64,000 bases of DNA from Flavobacterium sp. RSP15 (GCF_003968755.1 NZ_RYDL01000007.1:1-64000); one strand, 5' to 3'. Positions 53,139 through 62,499 are shown, counted from the first letter of the stretch. Program-made: numbers and translations. The notes: generated from the letters alone by a model not told the origin.

Positions 53139-53847
53139 TTGGACTAATATTAGATTACTGCTCATGGTTGTGGTAGTGATTTTTCTTTTTTCGTTTACAT
53201 CAGATCGAAATAAAAACAGAAAATTGACTAAATCTGTTGTTATTTTTGTAGGGGATAACGCTCCTTTTATACGGGAAGAAACGGTTAATAAATTGTTAAT
53301 AGAAAATAAAAAAGAGGCATCAAGCATTCAAAAAGTTAATTTAGATTTGAATACGTTGGAAGCCACTCTCGATGCACATGCGATGATTGAAAAATCACAC
53401 GTATTTGTAACCATTGACGGGGTGTTAAAAGCGGTGGTCAAACAAAAAAATCCCATTGCTAGAGTTTTTGGTGAGGAAGGTTCTTTTTACATTGATTACG
53501 AAGGGAATAGAATGCCCTTGTCAACTAATTTTACAGCAAGAGTTCCGCTTGTTTCAGGGAGAATAAATAAAAACAACAACGAAGATTTAACTATTTTACT
53601 GCGCATGATTTATGAAGATGATTTTTTGAAAAAAAACATCATTGGTGTCCAAATTATGCCAAATGGAAGCTTAAAAATGTCAAACAGAAATTTCGACTAT
53701 CAAATAGATTTTGGTAAATTGATACATGTAGCGCATAAATTTAAAAATTATAAAGCTTTTTTTCAAAAAGCGGTTTTAGACAGTTCGTTGTATAAATATA
53801 AGAAAATTGACCTCCGATTTACGGAACAAGTAGTTTGCACTAAATAA
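53125..53847 (+). CDS. ftsQ: Cell division protein FtsQ
   Basis: A bitopic protein that links early and late divisome components. The 240 residues have one N-terminal membrane helix (about 10-25, LLLMVVVVIFLFSF) and a periplasmic part. The latter has a POTRA-like beginning (TVNKLLIENKKEASSIQKVNL), EKSHVFVTIDGVLKAVVKQKNP and YIDYEGNRMPLS. Similarity to proteobacterial FtsQ is low, so position between murC and ftsA and the topology support the call. It ends 6 bases before ftsA. Confidence 0.9.
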   Translation: MKVFNWTNIRLLLMVVVVIFLFSFTSDRNKNRKLTKSVVIFVGDNAPFIREETVNKLLIENKKEASSIQKVNLDLNTLEATLDAHAMIEKSHVFVTIDGVLKAVVKQKNPIARVFGEEGSFYIDYEGNRMPLSTNFTARVPLVSGRINKNNNEDLTILLRMIYEDDFLKKNIIGVQIMPNGSLKMSNRNFDYQIDFGKLIHVAHKFKNYKAFFQKAVLDSSLYKYKKIDLRFTEQVVCTK

Positions 53848-53853
53848 TAGATA

Positions 53854-55230
53854 ATGGAAAAAGAGAATATTGCAGTAGGTCTAGATATTGGGACAACTAA
53901 AATAGTTGCCATGATAGGCAAGAAGAATGAATATGGCAAACTAGAAATTTTAGGTGTAGGAAAATCTAAAAGTTTAGGTGTAGCAAGAGGCGTGGTAAAT
54001 AATATTACACAAACCATACAGTCAATACAGCAAGCAATTCAAGAAGCCGAAAATAATTCAGGTTATAAAATAAAAGATGTAGTGGTAGGAATCGCGGGAC
54101 AACACATCCGCAGTATTCAGCATACTGATTATATCAGCAGAAGCAATCCCGAAGAAGTAATTGGAGGGAATGACATTCAGCTTTTGATTGATCAAGTAAA
54201 TAAATTGGCCATGTTGCCTGGGGAAGAAATCATACATGTTTTGCCGCAAGAATTTAAAATTGACGGACAATCCGAAATCAAAGAGCCTATAGGAATGTAT
54301 GGCGGACGATTAGAGTCTAGTTTTCATGTTGTAGTGGGTCAAGCTTCTTCTATACGTAATGTGGGTAGATGCATTCAAAGTTCTGGAATTGAATTGTCAG
54401 GTTTAACATTAGAACCATTGGCTTCAGCAGATGCCGTTTTGAGTCAGGAAGAAAAAGAAGCTGGCGTTGCACTGATCGATATTGGTGGAGGAACAACAGA
54501 TTTAGCTATTTTTAAAGATGGTATTATTCGCCACACAGCGGTAATTCCTTTTGGTGGTAATGTCATTACGGATGATATCAAAGAAGGATGCTCGATCATT
54601 GAAAAACAAGCTGAATTGTTGAAAGTTAAATTTGGTTCTGCTTGGCCAGGAGAAAATAGAGACAATGAAATTGTTTCCATTGCGGGATTAAGAGGTAGAG
54701 AACCAAAAGAAATTTCATTAAAGAATCTTTCCAAAATAATTCATGCGCGTGTTGTTGAGATTGTAGATCAAGTATTTACGGAGGTAAAAGCATACGGTCA
54801 TGAAGATCCTCGCAAAAAGTTAATTGCAGGGATAGTGCTGACTGGCGGTGGTGCCCAATTGAAACATATCAAGCAGTTAGTAGAATACATTACTGGGATG
54901 GATACCAGAATTGGATATCCAAACGAACATCTGGCAGGGAATTCTGACGAGGAGATTTCAAGTCCTTTGTACGCAACAGCTGTTGGGTTAGTAATGAAAA
55001 GTATTGAGAATAAATCACAGAGTGCAGTTCGAAAAGATGCTGTAGAACAGCCTAGAACATCGGCTTACAGGGCAGCCGTAGCTGAAAATTTAGTTTATGA
55101 AATGCCTGAAAAAGAGGAAGAAGTTGAGAATTTAAAAGAAAAACATAATTCTACCGTAAACAGAATACAGAAAAATTTCTTTGATCGTTATGTTGATAAG
55201 ATTAAAGATTTTCTGGATAATGCAGAATAG
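53854..55230 (+). CDS. ftsA: Cell division ATPase FtsA
   Basis: An actin-like ATPase that anchors FtsZ to the membrane. The 458 residues carry AVGLDIGTTKIVAMIG, EVIGGNDIQLLIDQ, LPQEFKIDGQ, IDIGGGTTDLAIF and GIVLTGGGAQL. The C-terminal amphipathic helix (about 440-458, NFFDRYVDKIKDFLDN) is the membrane target. It is translated in line with ftsQ (6-base gap) and is followed by ftsZ after 51 bases. Confidence 0.96.
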   Translation: MEKENIAVGLDIGTTKIVAMIGKKNEYGKLEILGVGKSKSLGVARGVVNNITQTIQSIQQAIQEAENNSGYKIKDVVVGIAGQHIRSIQHTDYISRSNPEEVIGGNDIQLLIDQVNKLAMLPGEEIIHVLPQEFKIDGQSEIKEPIGMYGGRLESSFHVVVGQASSIRNVGRCIQSSGIELSGLTLEPLASADAVLSQEEKEAGVALIDIGGGTTDLAIFKDGIIRHTAVIPFGGNVITDDIKEGCSIIEKQAELLKVKFGSAWPGENRDNEIVSIAGLRGREPKEISLKNLSKIIHARVVEIVDQVFTEVKAYGHEDPRKKLIAGIVLTGGGAQLKHIKQLVEYITGMDTRIGYPNEHLAGNSDEEISSPLYATAVGLVMKSIENKSQSAVRKDAVEQPRTSAYRAAVAENLVYEMPEKEEEVENLKEKHNSTVNRIQKNFFDRYVDKIKDFLDNAE

Positions 55231-55281
55231 ATAGTAAAAACATTCACAAGAATTAATAATAAATATCAAAAACCAAATAAA

Positions 55282-57225
55282 ATGATGAGCAACTCAGAAT
55301 TTGGAAGTATTTCATTTGATTTACCAAAAAACCAATCAAATGTAATCAAAGTTATTGGTGTAGGTGGAGGCGGAAGTAACGCCATCAATCACATGTTTAA
55401 ACAAGGGATCAAAGGCGTAGATTTTATCGTGTGTAATACGGATTCTCAAGCTTTACAGAGTAGTTCTGTGCCTAATAAAATTCAGCTAGGAGTACACTTA
55501 ACCGAAGGACTTGGTGCAGGAGCAAACCCGGATGTTGGACAGCAATCAGCTATTGAAAGCATTTCCGAGATTGAAAAAATGTTGGATCGCAATACTAAAA
55601 TGGTATTTATTACAGCCGGAATGGGTGGTGGTACTGGTACGGGTGCTGCACCAGTAATTGCACAATTGGCTAAAGAAAGAGACATTCTTACTGTGGGTAT
55701 TGTGACTTTACCTTTCTTGTTTGAAGGGAAAGTGCGTCAGGAACAAGCCTTAATTGGTATCGAAAAATTACGCAAACAAGTCGATTCTTTAATTGTTATC
55801 AATAATAATAAATTAAGAGAAGTATACGGAAATCTTGGTTTCAAAGCAGGGTTTTCAAAAGCAGATGAAGTTTTGGCGACAGCTTCAAGAGGTATCGCCG
55901 AAGTAATTACGCATCACTACACCCAGAATATCGATTTAAGAGACGCGAAAACAGTATTGTTTAATAGTGGAACGGCTATTATGGGATCTTCTGTTTCTTC
56001 AGGTGAAAACAGAGCTAAGGAAGCGATTATCGCCGCTTTAGATTCTCCTTTGTTGAATGATAATAAAATTACAGGTGCCAAAAACGTATTGTTGCTTATC
56101 GTTTCTGGAACTAATGAAATTACCATTGACGAAATAGGAGAGATTAATGATCACATACAAGTGGAAGCAGGCCATAACGCTAACATTATCATGGGAGTTG
56201 GTGAAGATGAATCCCTAGGGGACGCTATTGCTGTGACCATTATTGCCACAGGATTTGATATCGAGCAACAAAACGAAATTGTAAATACAGAACCCAAAAA
56301 AATAATACATACACTTGAGGACGAACAGCGAAGTGTTCATAATCTGACCAACAAGACAGTTGCTGCATTTGATTTGAATATGGAATCACCATCGACAAAT
56401 TCAAATGAGAGGGTTATTTTTGATTTATTAGAAGATACGGTAGCTGCTCCTGAGCCAGTGGTAACGGTGCCAGTCATTAATAACGAAGAACTATTCGTTA
56501 TGTCTGAATTTATCAAAAATTTAGATGTGACTTTTGAAATTGTTTCTCCAATAACAGATATTGATTTTACAATCACATCACCTGTCGCCGAGGTTAAAGA
56601 GCTAAAGACTGTTCAGCCAAAAGCAGCAGAAAGACAGGAACAAACTACATTCTCCTTTGATCTGCCGCTTTTCAAAACAACGCCTGTAGTTCCAGTAGAG
56701 GCCAGTAAAGTTTTATTTGAATTGACTCCTGAAACGCGTGATATAAGAGTAAATGAAGCCGTTCAATTTGTTCCGGTAACAGAATTGACAGATAACGGAA
56801 TCATTAAATATTCTCTTGAAGAATATATGGAGCAAGAAAATGATTTCATGGCAAAACCAGTAGCGAAAACGCCAGAGGTTATAATTCCGGAGGAATTAAA
56901 TATTACCATGAAACAAGTTGACAGCGCAGCGCATGTCCCAGTTGACTTTCAAGGAATCTCGCCTACTGAAATGACGATCGAAGAATCATTGCGAATGAGA
57001 GCAGATGAAAGAAGAAAAAAATTAAAAGAATTCAATTATAAGTTTCATAACAATGTGTCTAAAATTGATGAGTATGAAAAAGAACCGGCTTACAAAAGAT
57101 TAGGAATAGACATCTCAAACCACCAAACTAATAATACGAATTCTAGAATTTCTGTAGGAACGGATAGTAATAATGATTTGCAGTTGCGTTCGAATAATTC
57201 ATACTTACACGATAACGTGGATTAA
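55282..57225 (+). CDS. ftsZ: Cell division GTPase FtsZ, with long C-terminal linker
   Basis: The tubulin-like GTPase forms the Z-ring. The 647 residues are much longer than E. coli FtsZ (383). The GTPase part (about 20-330) has IKVIGVGGGGSNAINHM, the signature GGGTGTG at 115-121 and a T7-loop equivalent near NIDLRDA (216-222). A low-complexity linker of about 250 residues and a basic segment (about 575-595, RADERRKKLKEFNYKF) follow. The usual short C-terminal peptide for FtsA is not obvious and may lie in YKRLGIDIS. An ATG-ATG pair at 55282 and 55285 makes the start ambiguous by one codon. Confidence 0.95.
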   Translation: MMSNSEFGSISFDLPKNQSNVIKVIGVGGGGSNAINHMFKQGIKGVDFIVCNTDSQALQSSSVPNKIQLGVHLTEGLGAGANPDVGQQSAIESISEIEKMLDRNTKMVFITAGMGGGTGTGAAPVIAQLAKERDILTVGIVTLPFLFEGKVRQEQALIGIEKLRKQVDSLIVINNNKLREVYGNLGFKAGFSKADEVLATASRGIAEVITHHYTQNIDLRDAKTVLFNSGTAIMGSSVSSGENRAKEAIIAALDSPLLNDNKITGAKNVLLLIVSGTNEITIDEIGEINDHIQVEAGHNANIIMGVGEDESLGDAIAVTIIATGFDIEQQNEIVNTEPKKIIHTLEDEQRSVHNLTNKTVAAFDLNMESPSTNSNERVIFDLLEDTVAAPEPVVTVPVINNEELFVMSEFIKNLDVTFEIVSPITDIDFTITSPVAEVKELKTVQPKAAERQEQTTFSFDLPLFKTTPVVPVEASKVLFELTPETRDIRVNEAVQFVPVTELTDNGIIKYSLEEYMEQENDFMAKPVAKTPEVIIPEELNITMKQVDSAAHVPVDFQGISPTEMTIEESLRMRADERRKKLKEFNYKFHNNVSKIDEYEKEPAYKRLGIDISNHQTNNTNSRISVGTDSNNDLQLRSNNSYLHDNVD

Positions 57226-57245
57226 TGAACTCAAAATAAACTAAG

Positions 57246-57283
57246 TAACCCGAAAATTTAATTTAATTTCGGGTTATTTTTTT
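57246..57283 (+). terminator. Terminator at the end of the dcw cluster
   Basis: A 10-bp stem (57246-57255 with 57267-57276) with T run. It lies 20 bases after the ftsZ stop. The rest of the 265-base gap before the YqeY-like gene is AT-rich with no gene seen. Confidence 0.75.
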
Positions 57284-57490
57284 GTGCAATCTGAACAAGG
57301 CAATTTGTTGTTAATTCCAGTAAATTTTTTTAAATTTGTCGGGCATTAAAAAAGCGGTTGTTTGAATTCCCGAAAAAAAAAGCAGGAGCCTTTACTACCC
57401 TCTGAACATTCAAAAAAGTAGTGGTTTTATAATGAGCATTTCAATAATCGATTTGATAAATAATCGATTAATAAATAAACACTAAACATT

Positions 57491-57940
57491 ATGAGTTTAT
57501 CAATACACATCATGGACGAAATTAAAACCGCCATGAGAGCCAAAGACACAGTAGCTCTAGAAGCTTTAAGAGCTATTAAATCTGAAATTCTGCTAGCACA
57601 AACCGCTACAGGATCAAAAGAAGAAATCTCAGCGGACGATGAAATAAAATTGCTTCAAAAATTAGTAAAAACCCGTAAGGATAGCGCTAAAATTTTTACA
57701 GAACAAAATCGTTTGGATTTGGCTGAACCAGAATTAGCACAAATAGTAGTAATAGAAAAATTCTTGCCAGCACAATTAAGCGAAGCAGAAGTAGAAGCTG
57801 TAGTAGCAAAAATCATTGCCGAAACTGGTGCCGCAGGTATTGCAGCAATGGGAAAAGTAATGGGATTGGCCGCAGCACAATTAGGTGGAACTGCTGAGGG
57901 GAAAACGATCTCTACTATAGTTAAAAAATTATTGACATAG
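57491..57940 (+). CDS. GatB/YqeY-domain protein
   Basis: The 149 residues form a helical domain of the YqeY family, homologous to the tRNA-binding tail of GatB. Marks are MDEIKTAMRAKDTVALEALRA-like helices (split here into DEIKTAMRAKD and EALRAIKSEIL), KFLPAQLSEAEV, and AAMGKVMGLAAAQLGGTAEG. The role is uncertain, possibly tRNA binding. The gene regularly follows ftsZ in this phylum. Confidence 0.88.
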   Translation: MSLSIHIMDEIKTAMRAKDTVALEALRAIKSEILLAQTATGSKEEISADDEIKLLQKLVKTRKDSAKIFTEQNRLDLAEPELAQIVVIEKFLPAQLSEAEVEAVVAKIIAETGAAGIAAMGKVMGLAAAQLGGTAEGKTISTIVKKLLT

Positions 57941-57957
57941 ATTTATGATTTAAGAGT

Positions 57958-57988
57958 AACAGTTTTATATATAGGATATAAAACTGTT
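57958..57988. repeat. Perfect 13-base inverted repeat upstream of tRNA-Arg
   Basis: Arms 57958-57970 and 57976-57988 are perfectly complementary around a 5-base loop. No T tract follows. It begins 18 bases after the YqeY-like stop and ends 24 bases before the tRNA, so it may end the first transcript or shape the tRNA promoter. Confidence 0.7.
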
Positions 57989-58011
57989 GCTGAATAATCT
58001 GAAATAATATT

Positions 58012-58085
58012 GACTGCGTAGTTCAACTGGATAGAATATCAGATTTCGACTCTGAGGGTTGCAGGTTCGAACCCTGCCGTGGTCA
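58012..58085 (+). tRNA. tRNA-Arg (anticodon UCG)
   Basis: The 74-base cloverleaf has a 7-bp acceptor stem (58012-58018 with 58078-58084, two G-U) and discriminator A85. The anticodon arm TCAGA-TTTCGAC-TCTGA gives anticodon TCG at loop positions 34-36. The T arm is GCAGG-TTCGAAC-CCTGC (58061-58077). CCA is not encoded. It reads the CGN Arg family. Confidence 0.93.
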
Positions 58086-58093
58086 CTTTAATA

Positions 58094-58134
58094 AACTCAA
58101 TTACCTTGCTTTTTGGTAGTTGGGTTTTTTTTTG
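58094..58134 (+). terminator. Terminator after tRNA-Arg
   Basis: A 12-bp stem with several G-U pairs (58094-58105 with 58115-58126), followed by nine T. It begins 9 bases after the tRNA. Confidence 0.75.
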
Positions 58135-58145
58135 TTTTTTGAAAG

Positions 58146-58167
58146 TGCCAAACCATTGCCAAACCAT
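58146..58167. repeat. Perfect tandem duplication of an 11-mer
   Basis: TGCCAAACCAT occurs twice, head to tail, 61 bases downstream of the tRNA. Short direct repeats near a tRNA 3' end can be integrase arm sites or relics of excision. No integrase gene is nearby. Confidence 0.6.
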
Positions 58168-58243
58168 ATTAAAAACACTGAAAATTTAATACATTCGTAA
58201 CTGTTTGATGATTTCAAATTTTAAACCAACGTTTGAACAACGT

Positions 58244-58275
58244 AAAACGGTAGCTTGAACAACTACCGTTTTTTT
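58244..58275 (+). terminator. Orphan terminator between tRNA-Arg and thiL
   Basis: A perfect 10-bp stem (58244-58253 with 58263-58272), 9-base loop and T run (TTTTTTT). The preceding transcript end at 58134 leaves about 110 bases without a gene, so it could end a small RNA or be a relic. Confidence 0.6.
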
Positions 58276-58508
58276 ATACGTTAAGGGTTTCCTTGAGCGC
58301 GTGAGCGTATTGATTCATTTTTATTAATTATTTTACTTGTATACGTGTCACAGATAGGTGCAAACCTTTATTTTTACATCATAAGTAAATTTTCAATTAT
58401 GCCCAACGGGTAACGATATCAAATAATTTCATTTTGTCCGATTTAAGTATTTGAAAGTTCAAATGAAATTAATGAAAATTGGAACAAATCAAGGCGAATA
58501 TTTCTTTG

Positions 58509-58516
58509 TATATTTG
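58509..58516 (+). promoter_or_regulatory. Putative -7 element for thiL
   Basis: TATATTTG fits TAnnTTTG perfectly and lies 23 bases before the thiL ATG. Confidence 0.5.
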
Positions 58517-58539
58517 CTACCTCAAAAATAATTTAAATA

Positions 58540-59586
58540 ATGATCGAAGATAAAAACCCACAACGCACAAGTATTGCTCAGTTAGGTGAATTTGGATTGA
58601 TTGCCCATTTGACAAAAAACTTCAAAATCAATCATCCTTCAACTTTGAAAGGAATTGGCGATGACGCCGCTGTTTTGGATTTCAAAGATAAAAGAGTAGT
58701 AGTTTCGACAGATTTATTGATAGAAGGTGTGCATTTTGATTTGGCATACATGCCCTTAAAACATTTGGGTTACAAAGCGGTAGTGGTCAATGTTTCTGAT
58801 ATTTGCGCCATGAATGCTAAACCCACGCAAATCACGGTTTCAGTAGCAGTCTCTAATCGTTTTCCTTTAGAAGCTTTGGATGAATTGTTTGCAGGGATTA
58901 CGCATGCTGCAAATGAATACAATGTAGATGTTATCGGTGGGGATACGACTTCCTCCCAGAAAGGGTTAATCATCAGTATAACTGCCATTGGCGAAGCAGA
59001 TGAGAATGAAATCGTGTATAGAAATGGTGCCAAACAAACTGATTTATTAGTCGTAACTGGCGATATTGGGGCTGCTTATATGGGTTTGCAAGTTTTGGAA
59101 CGCGAAAAGCAAGTGTTTCAGGTGAATCCGAATTCACAACCGGATTTAGATGCGTACACGTATTTAATTGAACGGCAATTGAAACCTGAAGCACGCAAAG
59201 ATGTTCGAACTTTATTGCACGCTTTAGAAATAAGACCAACTTCAATGATAGATATTTCAGATGGATTATCGTCTGAGATTATTCATTTGTGCAAACAGTC
59301 TAAGGTAGGGTGTAATTTATACGAAGACAAACTACCAATTGATCCAACATTTATTAATGTTTGTGAAGAATTCGATATCGACAGCACCACTGTTGCCATA
59401 AACGGAGGCGAAGATTATGAATTGCTTTTTACTATTGCCATGGACGATTTTGAAAAAATCAAAGGGAATCCAAACTTTACGATCATCGGGCACATGACAC
59501 AAGAAAGCGAAGGTATTCATTTAGTGACTCGTGCCAACACTAAAATAGCATTGAAAGCCCGTGGTTGGGATGCTTTGAGTGAATAG
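58540..59586 (+). CDS. thiL: Thiamine-monophosphate kinase
   Basis: ThiL phosphorylates thiamine monophosphate to thiamine pyrophosphate. The 348 residues have the family marks GIGDDAAVLDF near the N-terminus, STDLLIEGVHFD, NVSDICAMNAKP, DVIGGDTTSSQKG and SMIDISDGLSSEI, then GGEDYELLFT. It stands alone, with a single clear promoter element and a terminator at the end. TPP made here would serve the pyruvate dehydrogenase in this window. Confidence 0.95.
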   Translation: MIEDKNPQRTSIAQLGEFGLIAHLTKNFKINHPSTLKGIGDDAAVLDFKDKRVVVSTDLLIEGVHFDLAYMPLKHLGYKAVVVNVSDICAMNAKPTQITVSVAVSNRFPLEALDELFAGITHAANEYNVDVIGGDTTSSQKGLIISITAIGEADENEIVYRNGAKQTDLLVVTGDIGAAYMGLQVLEREKQVFQVNPNSQPDLDAYTYLIERQLKPEARKDVRTLLHALEIRPTSMIDISDGLSSEIIHLCKQSKVGCNLYEDKLPIDPTFINVCEEFDIDSTTVAINGGEDYELLFTIAMDDFEKIKGNPNFTIIGHMTQESEGIHLVTRANTKIALKARGWDALSE

Positions 59587-59605
59587 AAATCTCTTTAAAA
59601 TAAAC

Positions 59606-59637
59606 AAAAAACGACACCTATTAAGTGTCGTTTTTTG
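59606..59637. terminator. Bidirectional terminator after thiL
   Basis: A perfect 12-bp stem (59606-59617 with 59625-59636) with AAAAAA/TTTTTT at its base. It lies between thiL and the converging response-regulator gene. Confidence 0.85.
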
Positions 59638-59648
59638 TTCTTTTTACT

Positions 59649-60344
59649 TTAAAAAAGCAATCCTTTGTTTTTAGCTTCTCGAACTAAATCAATATCGCTT
59701 CCATGTTCTATTTTTAATAATTCTTTTAAATTCAGTTTGCGTTGCTCAATTGCGCCAAGTGAAATTGGAATATATTGTGGAATGTCATTCAGCTTGGTTC
59801 CTTTTGATATATGAAACAAAATATCTTTATCAAATTGATCAATTTCTATTGTGTTTTCCTCTGCCTGATTCAACATTTTTAAAACGGACTGGCTGTAATA
59901 TTTTTCGTTTTTTATAACTTTATCGAAAGCAAAAATCAATTCATCAAAAGTTAAATCGTTTTTTATAACCAGTCCACTTGGATTTATTGTTTTGATAATG
60001 GTTTTTATCTTCAACAATTCGGTATACATGGTTAGTAATATAATTTTGCAGTTTGGCATGTATTCTAATATTAATTTTGCCAAATCCTCGCCGGAATAAA
60101 TATTTTTTTCTTCATAAGGCGGCATACTAATATCTAAAAAAGCAATGTCAAATGGCACAATAGCTGGATTGGTAATAATATGGTAGGCTGATTCGCAATC
60201 TTTTGCTTTAGTTATAAAAAACTCGAATTCCTCCGGATTATACCTCGTAATTGCATTTTTATATCCTTCTATTATAAAAGGATGGTCGTCAACTATTAAT
60301 ATTTCATTCTTTGTTTTTACTGTATCAACGGAATCATTAGCCAT
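59649..60344 (-). CDS. Response regulator of the TPR-kinase pair, LuxR-like output
   Basis: The 231 residues have a receiver domain with Asp19, Asp20 (ILIVDDHP), phospho-acceptor Asp71 in AFLDISMP and Lys128. The C-terminal part (about 170-231, DKDILFHISKGTKLNDIPQY and GAIEQRKLNLKELL) is positioned like a LuxR helix-turn-helix but diverges from the consensus. Its gene starts 24 bases after the histidine kinase stop, so kinase and regulator are an operon. Confidence 0.88.
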   Translation of the reverse strand: MANDSVDTVKTKNEILIVDDHPFIIEGYKNAITRYNPEEFEFFITKAKDCESAYHIITNPAIVPFDIAFLDISMPPYEEKNIYSGEDLAKLILEYMPNCKIILLTMYTELLKIKTIIKTINPSGLVIKNDLTFDELIFAFDKVIKNEKYYSQSVLKMLNQAEENTIEIDQFDKDILFHISKGTKLNDIPQYIPISLGAIEQRKLNLKELLKIEHGSDIDLVREAKNKGLLF

Positions 60345-60368
60345 TTTGTATAAGTTGTAAGATTGTTT

Positions 60369-62393
60369 TTATTCTATTGGGGTGGTAACCGTTATAATTG
60401 TTCCTCCTTTTTTTGAGGATTGTATGTCAAAGATACTATCGCATTCTTTGGCTCGAAAAAGTATGTTTTGCAAACCAATGCCTCTTTTAGTTGTTTTTAT
60501 ATTAAAACCAACACCATCGTCACTAATTTTTAAAATCAAATGATCTTCTTCTTTTCTTAGTTCTATTTTAATGGTATTAGCATTAGCATATTTATTACTG
60601 TTTTGGAGTGCTTCCTGCAGAATACGGTAAAAGTTGATTTTTAGCGAGTTACTCACCAGCTCCCATTTTATAGCTGGATCAATACTTGAAATTAATTTTG
60701 ATTTATAAGTCTTTTTTTGGTCTTCAAATAAATTATCAACTATGGCGACGAAGTTATTAATTAATTCTGATTTTTCTCTATTCAAGTCATGTGAAATTTC
60801 TCGAATATCCTGCTCAATATTTTTTAATTCTATTAAATAGTTAGTTCTTTTTTCCACAGCATTCTTGTCAGTAATTTTATTCAAGCTGTCCAAGTTAATT
60901 CGCACTCCAAACATCCTGCCTAAAACGCCGTCGTGCAATTCGCGTGCTACTCTTTTCTTTTCCTTAATTCTATTTATTTCAATTGTGTTTTGTTGTGTGA
61001 TCATTAAATTATAAATCTCTTCATTGGCCATTTGCTGATGTTGCTTGAATAACAACTCTCTGTTTTTTGCTTTTTGTGTTCTAATCACAAAGAAAAACAA
61101 GCTAAGCATTGCCAAACAGCTAAAGATATAAACTAAATTCCTGTTTTGTTGTACTAAGTCCGTATTCTCGTTTTTTATTTCCTCTGTTTCGTATTCAATA
61201 CGGGTGAATTTATTACCCATTTTACGTTCTGATTTTTGTAATTTCTCGCTGACTTGCATGTATTCCTTTCCATAAACCGCAGCGTTTTGTGGCTCTATAA
61301 TCGACAATAGCTTCAGCGAATTTAAAACATTACGATAATTGTTTGTTTTTTGAGATAATTCAAGGGCTTGTTTGGCAAACTGACTTGCTTTTAAACTTTT
61401 ATTCTTAGAATTGAAATATTCGGATAAATTTATTTTAATGGCTATTATACCCGTAGTTAGTTGTAAACTATCTCTGATTTTTAATGACCGAAAAAACAAG
61501 TCTTCTACCCCTTTCTTCTCGTTAAGCTTGAATTTAGAATACGCTAGATTATTCAATAACATGGCGTACAATGATGGCTTATCTTTAAAGACATTTTTTT
61601 GATCTAGTCCTTTTTGAAAATATCTTTTCGCCCGGTTGAAATCTTGTTTTTTAAGGAGGAGGTAGCCAATGTTATTGTATGAAGTTGCTTTGGGCTGATA
61701 AAAAGAGTCCATTAACTCGTCATCAATACTGGCTAAAGCTTTATTGTGAAAGCCCATTGCATTGTTATAATCTTCTAGTTCATTATAAATCAATCCTAGT
61801 AAATTGTAAGCATCGTATAAGATGTCGCTTTGTTGTGTGTCCTTTATGATTTTTAAAGCTTTATAAGTCGCTTTTTCAGACCCTAATAAATCACTTTGGT
61901 TGAATTGTAAATTAGCTTTTATTATTATAGTTTTTGCAAGGTTGTAATTGTCGTTTAACTCAAAGTACATTTTTTCTGCTTTGTTATAGTACAAAAAAGA
62001 ACTATCGGGAATGCCCAGAGAATCATAATAATCTCCTAAATAATTATTTCCTTTTGCCATACTAAAAGAATCCTGCGTAAGTTCAGATTTTTCAAGTATC
62101 AATTGGACTGTTTTTATATACTCCTTCCAATTTGCTATGTTGTAATAGCGATTAGCAATCTTGAAAAGGTTTACACGATGTAAAGAATCATTTTCTTGAG
62201 GAGTTATAATTTGAAGTGCTTTTTTTATGTTTTTATCTCGCTGTTCAGATGGTAAATCAAAATTGTTTGCTGTAGATAAATATTTAGAGAGGCTATCTTT
62301 AGAGTTTAAAGCAATTTTATTTAAAGTATTTTTTTGAGTACATCCAAAAAATAAAAAAATAAAAAAAAGTGTTGTATAGAAAGGATGTTTCAA
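60369..62393 (-). CDS. TPR-containing lipoprotein histidine kinase (HisKA_3)
   Basis: The 674 residues use a TTG start, giving a lipoprotein signal that ends FFGC (Cys18). Tetratricopeptide-type helices fill about 30-400 (for example AYNLLGLIYNELEDYNNAMGF, which contains a typical TPR). A membrane helix lies at about 425-445, and the HisKA_3 domain carries the phosphorylated His in RELHDGVLGRM. The HATPase ends it with LQEALQNSNKYANA and ISDDGVGFN. It senses something outside or in the periplasm. Its partner is the adjacent response regulator. Confidence 0.9.
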   Translation of the reverse strand: MKHPFYTTLFFIFLFFGCTQKNTLNKIALNSKDSLSKYLSTANNFDLPSEQRDKNIKKALQIITPQENDSLHRVNLFKIANRYYNIANWKEYIKTVQLILEKSELTQDSFSMAKGNNYLGDYYDSLGIPDSSFLYYNKAEKMYFELNDNYNLAKTIIIKANLQFNQSDLLGSEKATYKALKIIKDTQQSDILYDAYNLLGLIYNELEDYNNAMGFHNKALASIDDELMDSFYQPKATSYNNIGYLLLKKQDFNRAKRYFQKGLDQKNVFKDKPSLYAMLLNNLAYSKFKLNEKKGVEDLFFRSLKIRDSLQLTTGIIAIKINLSEYFNSKNKSLKASQFAKQALELSQKTNNYRNVLNSLKLLSIIEPQNAAVYGKEYMQVSEKLQKSERKMGNKFTRIEYETEEIKNENTDLVQQNRNLVYIFSCLAMLSLFFFVIRTQKAKNRELLFKQHQQMANEEIYNLMITQQNTIEINRIKEKKRVARELHDGVLGRMFGVRINLDSLNKITDKNAVEKRTNYLIELKNIEQDIREISHDLNREKSELINNFVAIVDNLFEDQKKTYKSKLISSIDPAIKWELVSNSLKINFYRILQEALQNSNKYANANTIKIELRKEEDHLILKISDDGVGFNIKTTKRGIGLQNILFRAKECDSIFDIQSSKKGGTIITVTTPIE

Positions 62394-62445
62394 TAGTAGT
62401 ATATTTTATCTTCAAAAATAAGAAAATAAACCTATTAGCATAAAA

Positions 62446-62473
62446 AAAAGCTGTCAAAAATTTGACAGCTTTT
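62446..62473. terminator. Bidirectional terminator
   Basis: A perfect 13-bp stem (62446-62458 with 62461-62473) with a two-base loop. It closes the small exported-protein transcript, whose stop is 27 bases upstream on the minus strand. Confidence 0.8.
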
Positions 62474-62499
62474 ATAATTTTAGAAAAAAATCTATATGT

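Larger units (their letters stand above)
57941..58539. other. Spacer holding tRNA-Arg and an orphan terminator
   Basis: The 599 bases contain a long inverted repeat (57958-57988), tRNA-Arg (58012-58085), its terminator (58094-58134), a perfect 11-base tandem duplication (58146-58167) and a second terminator-like hairpin (58244-58272) with no gene in front of it. No CDS was found. Confidence 0.6.

Noticed and set aside
58012..58167. Integrated element at tRNA-Arg
   Set aside because: No integrase, no duplicated tRNA 3' end and no phage genes are in the window. Only a short duplication remains, recorded as a lead.
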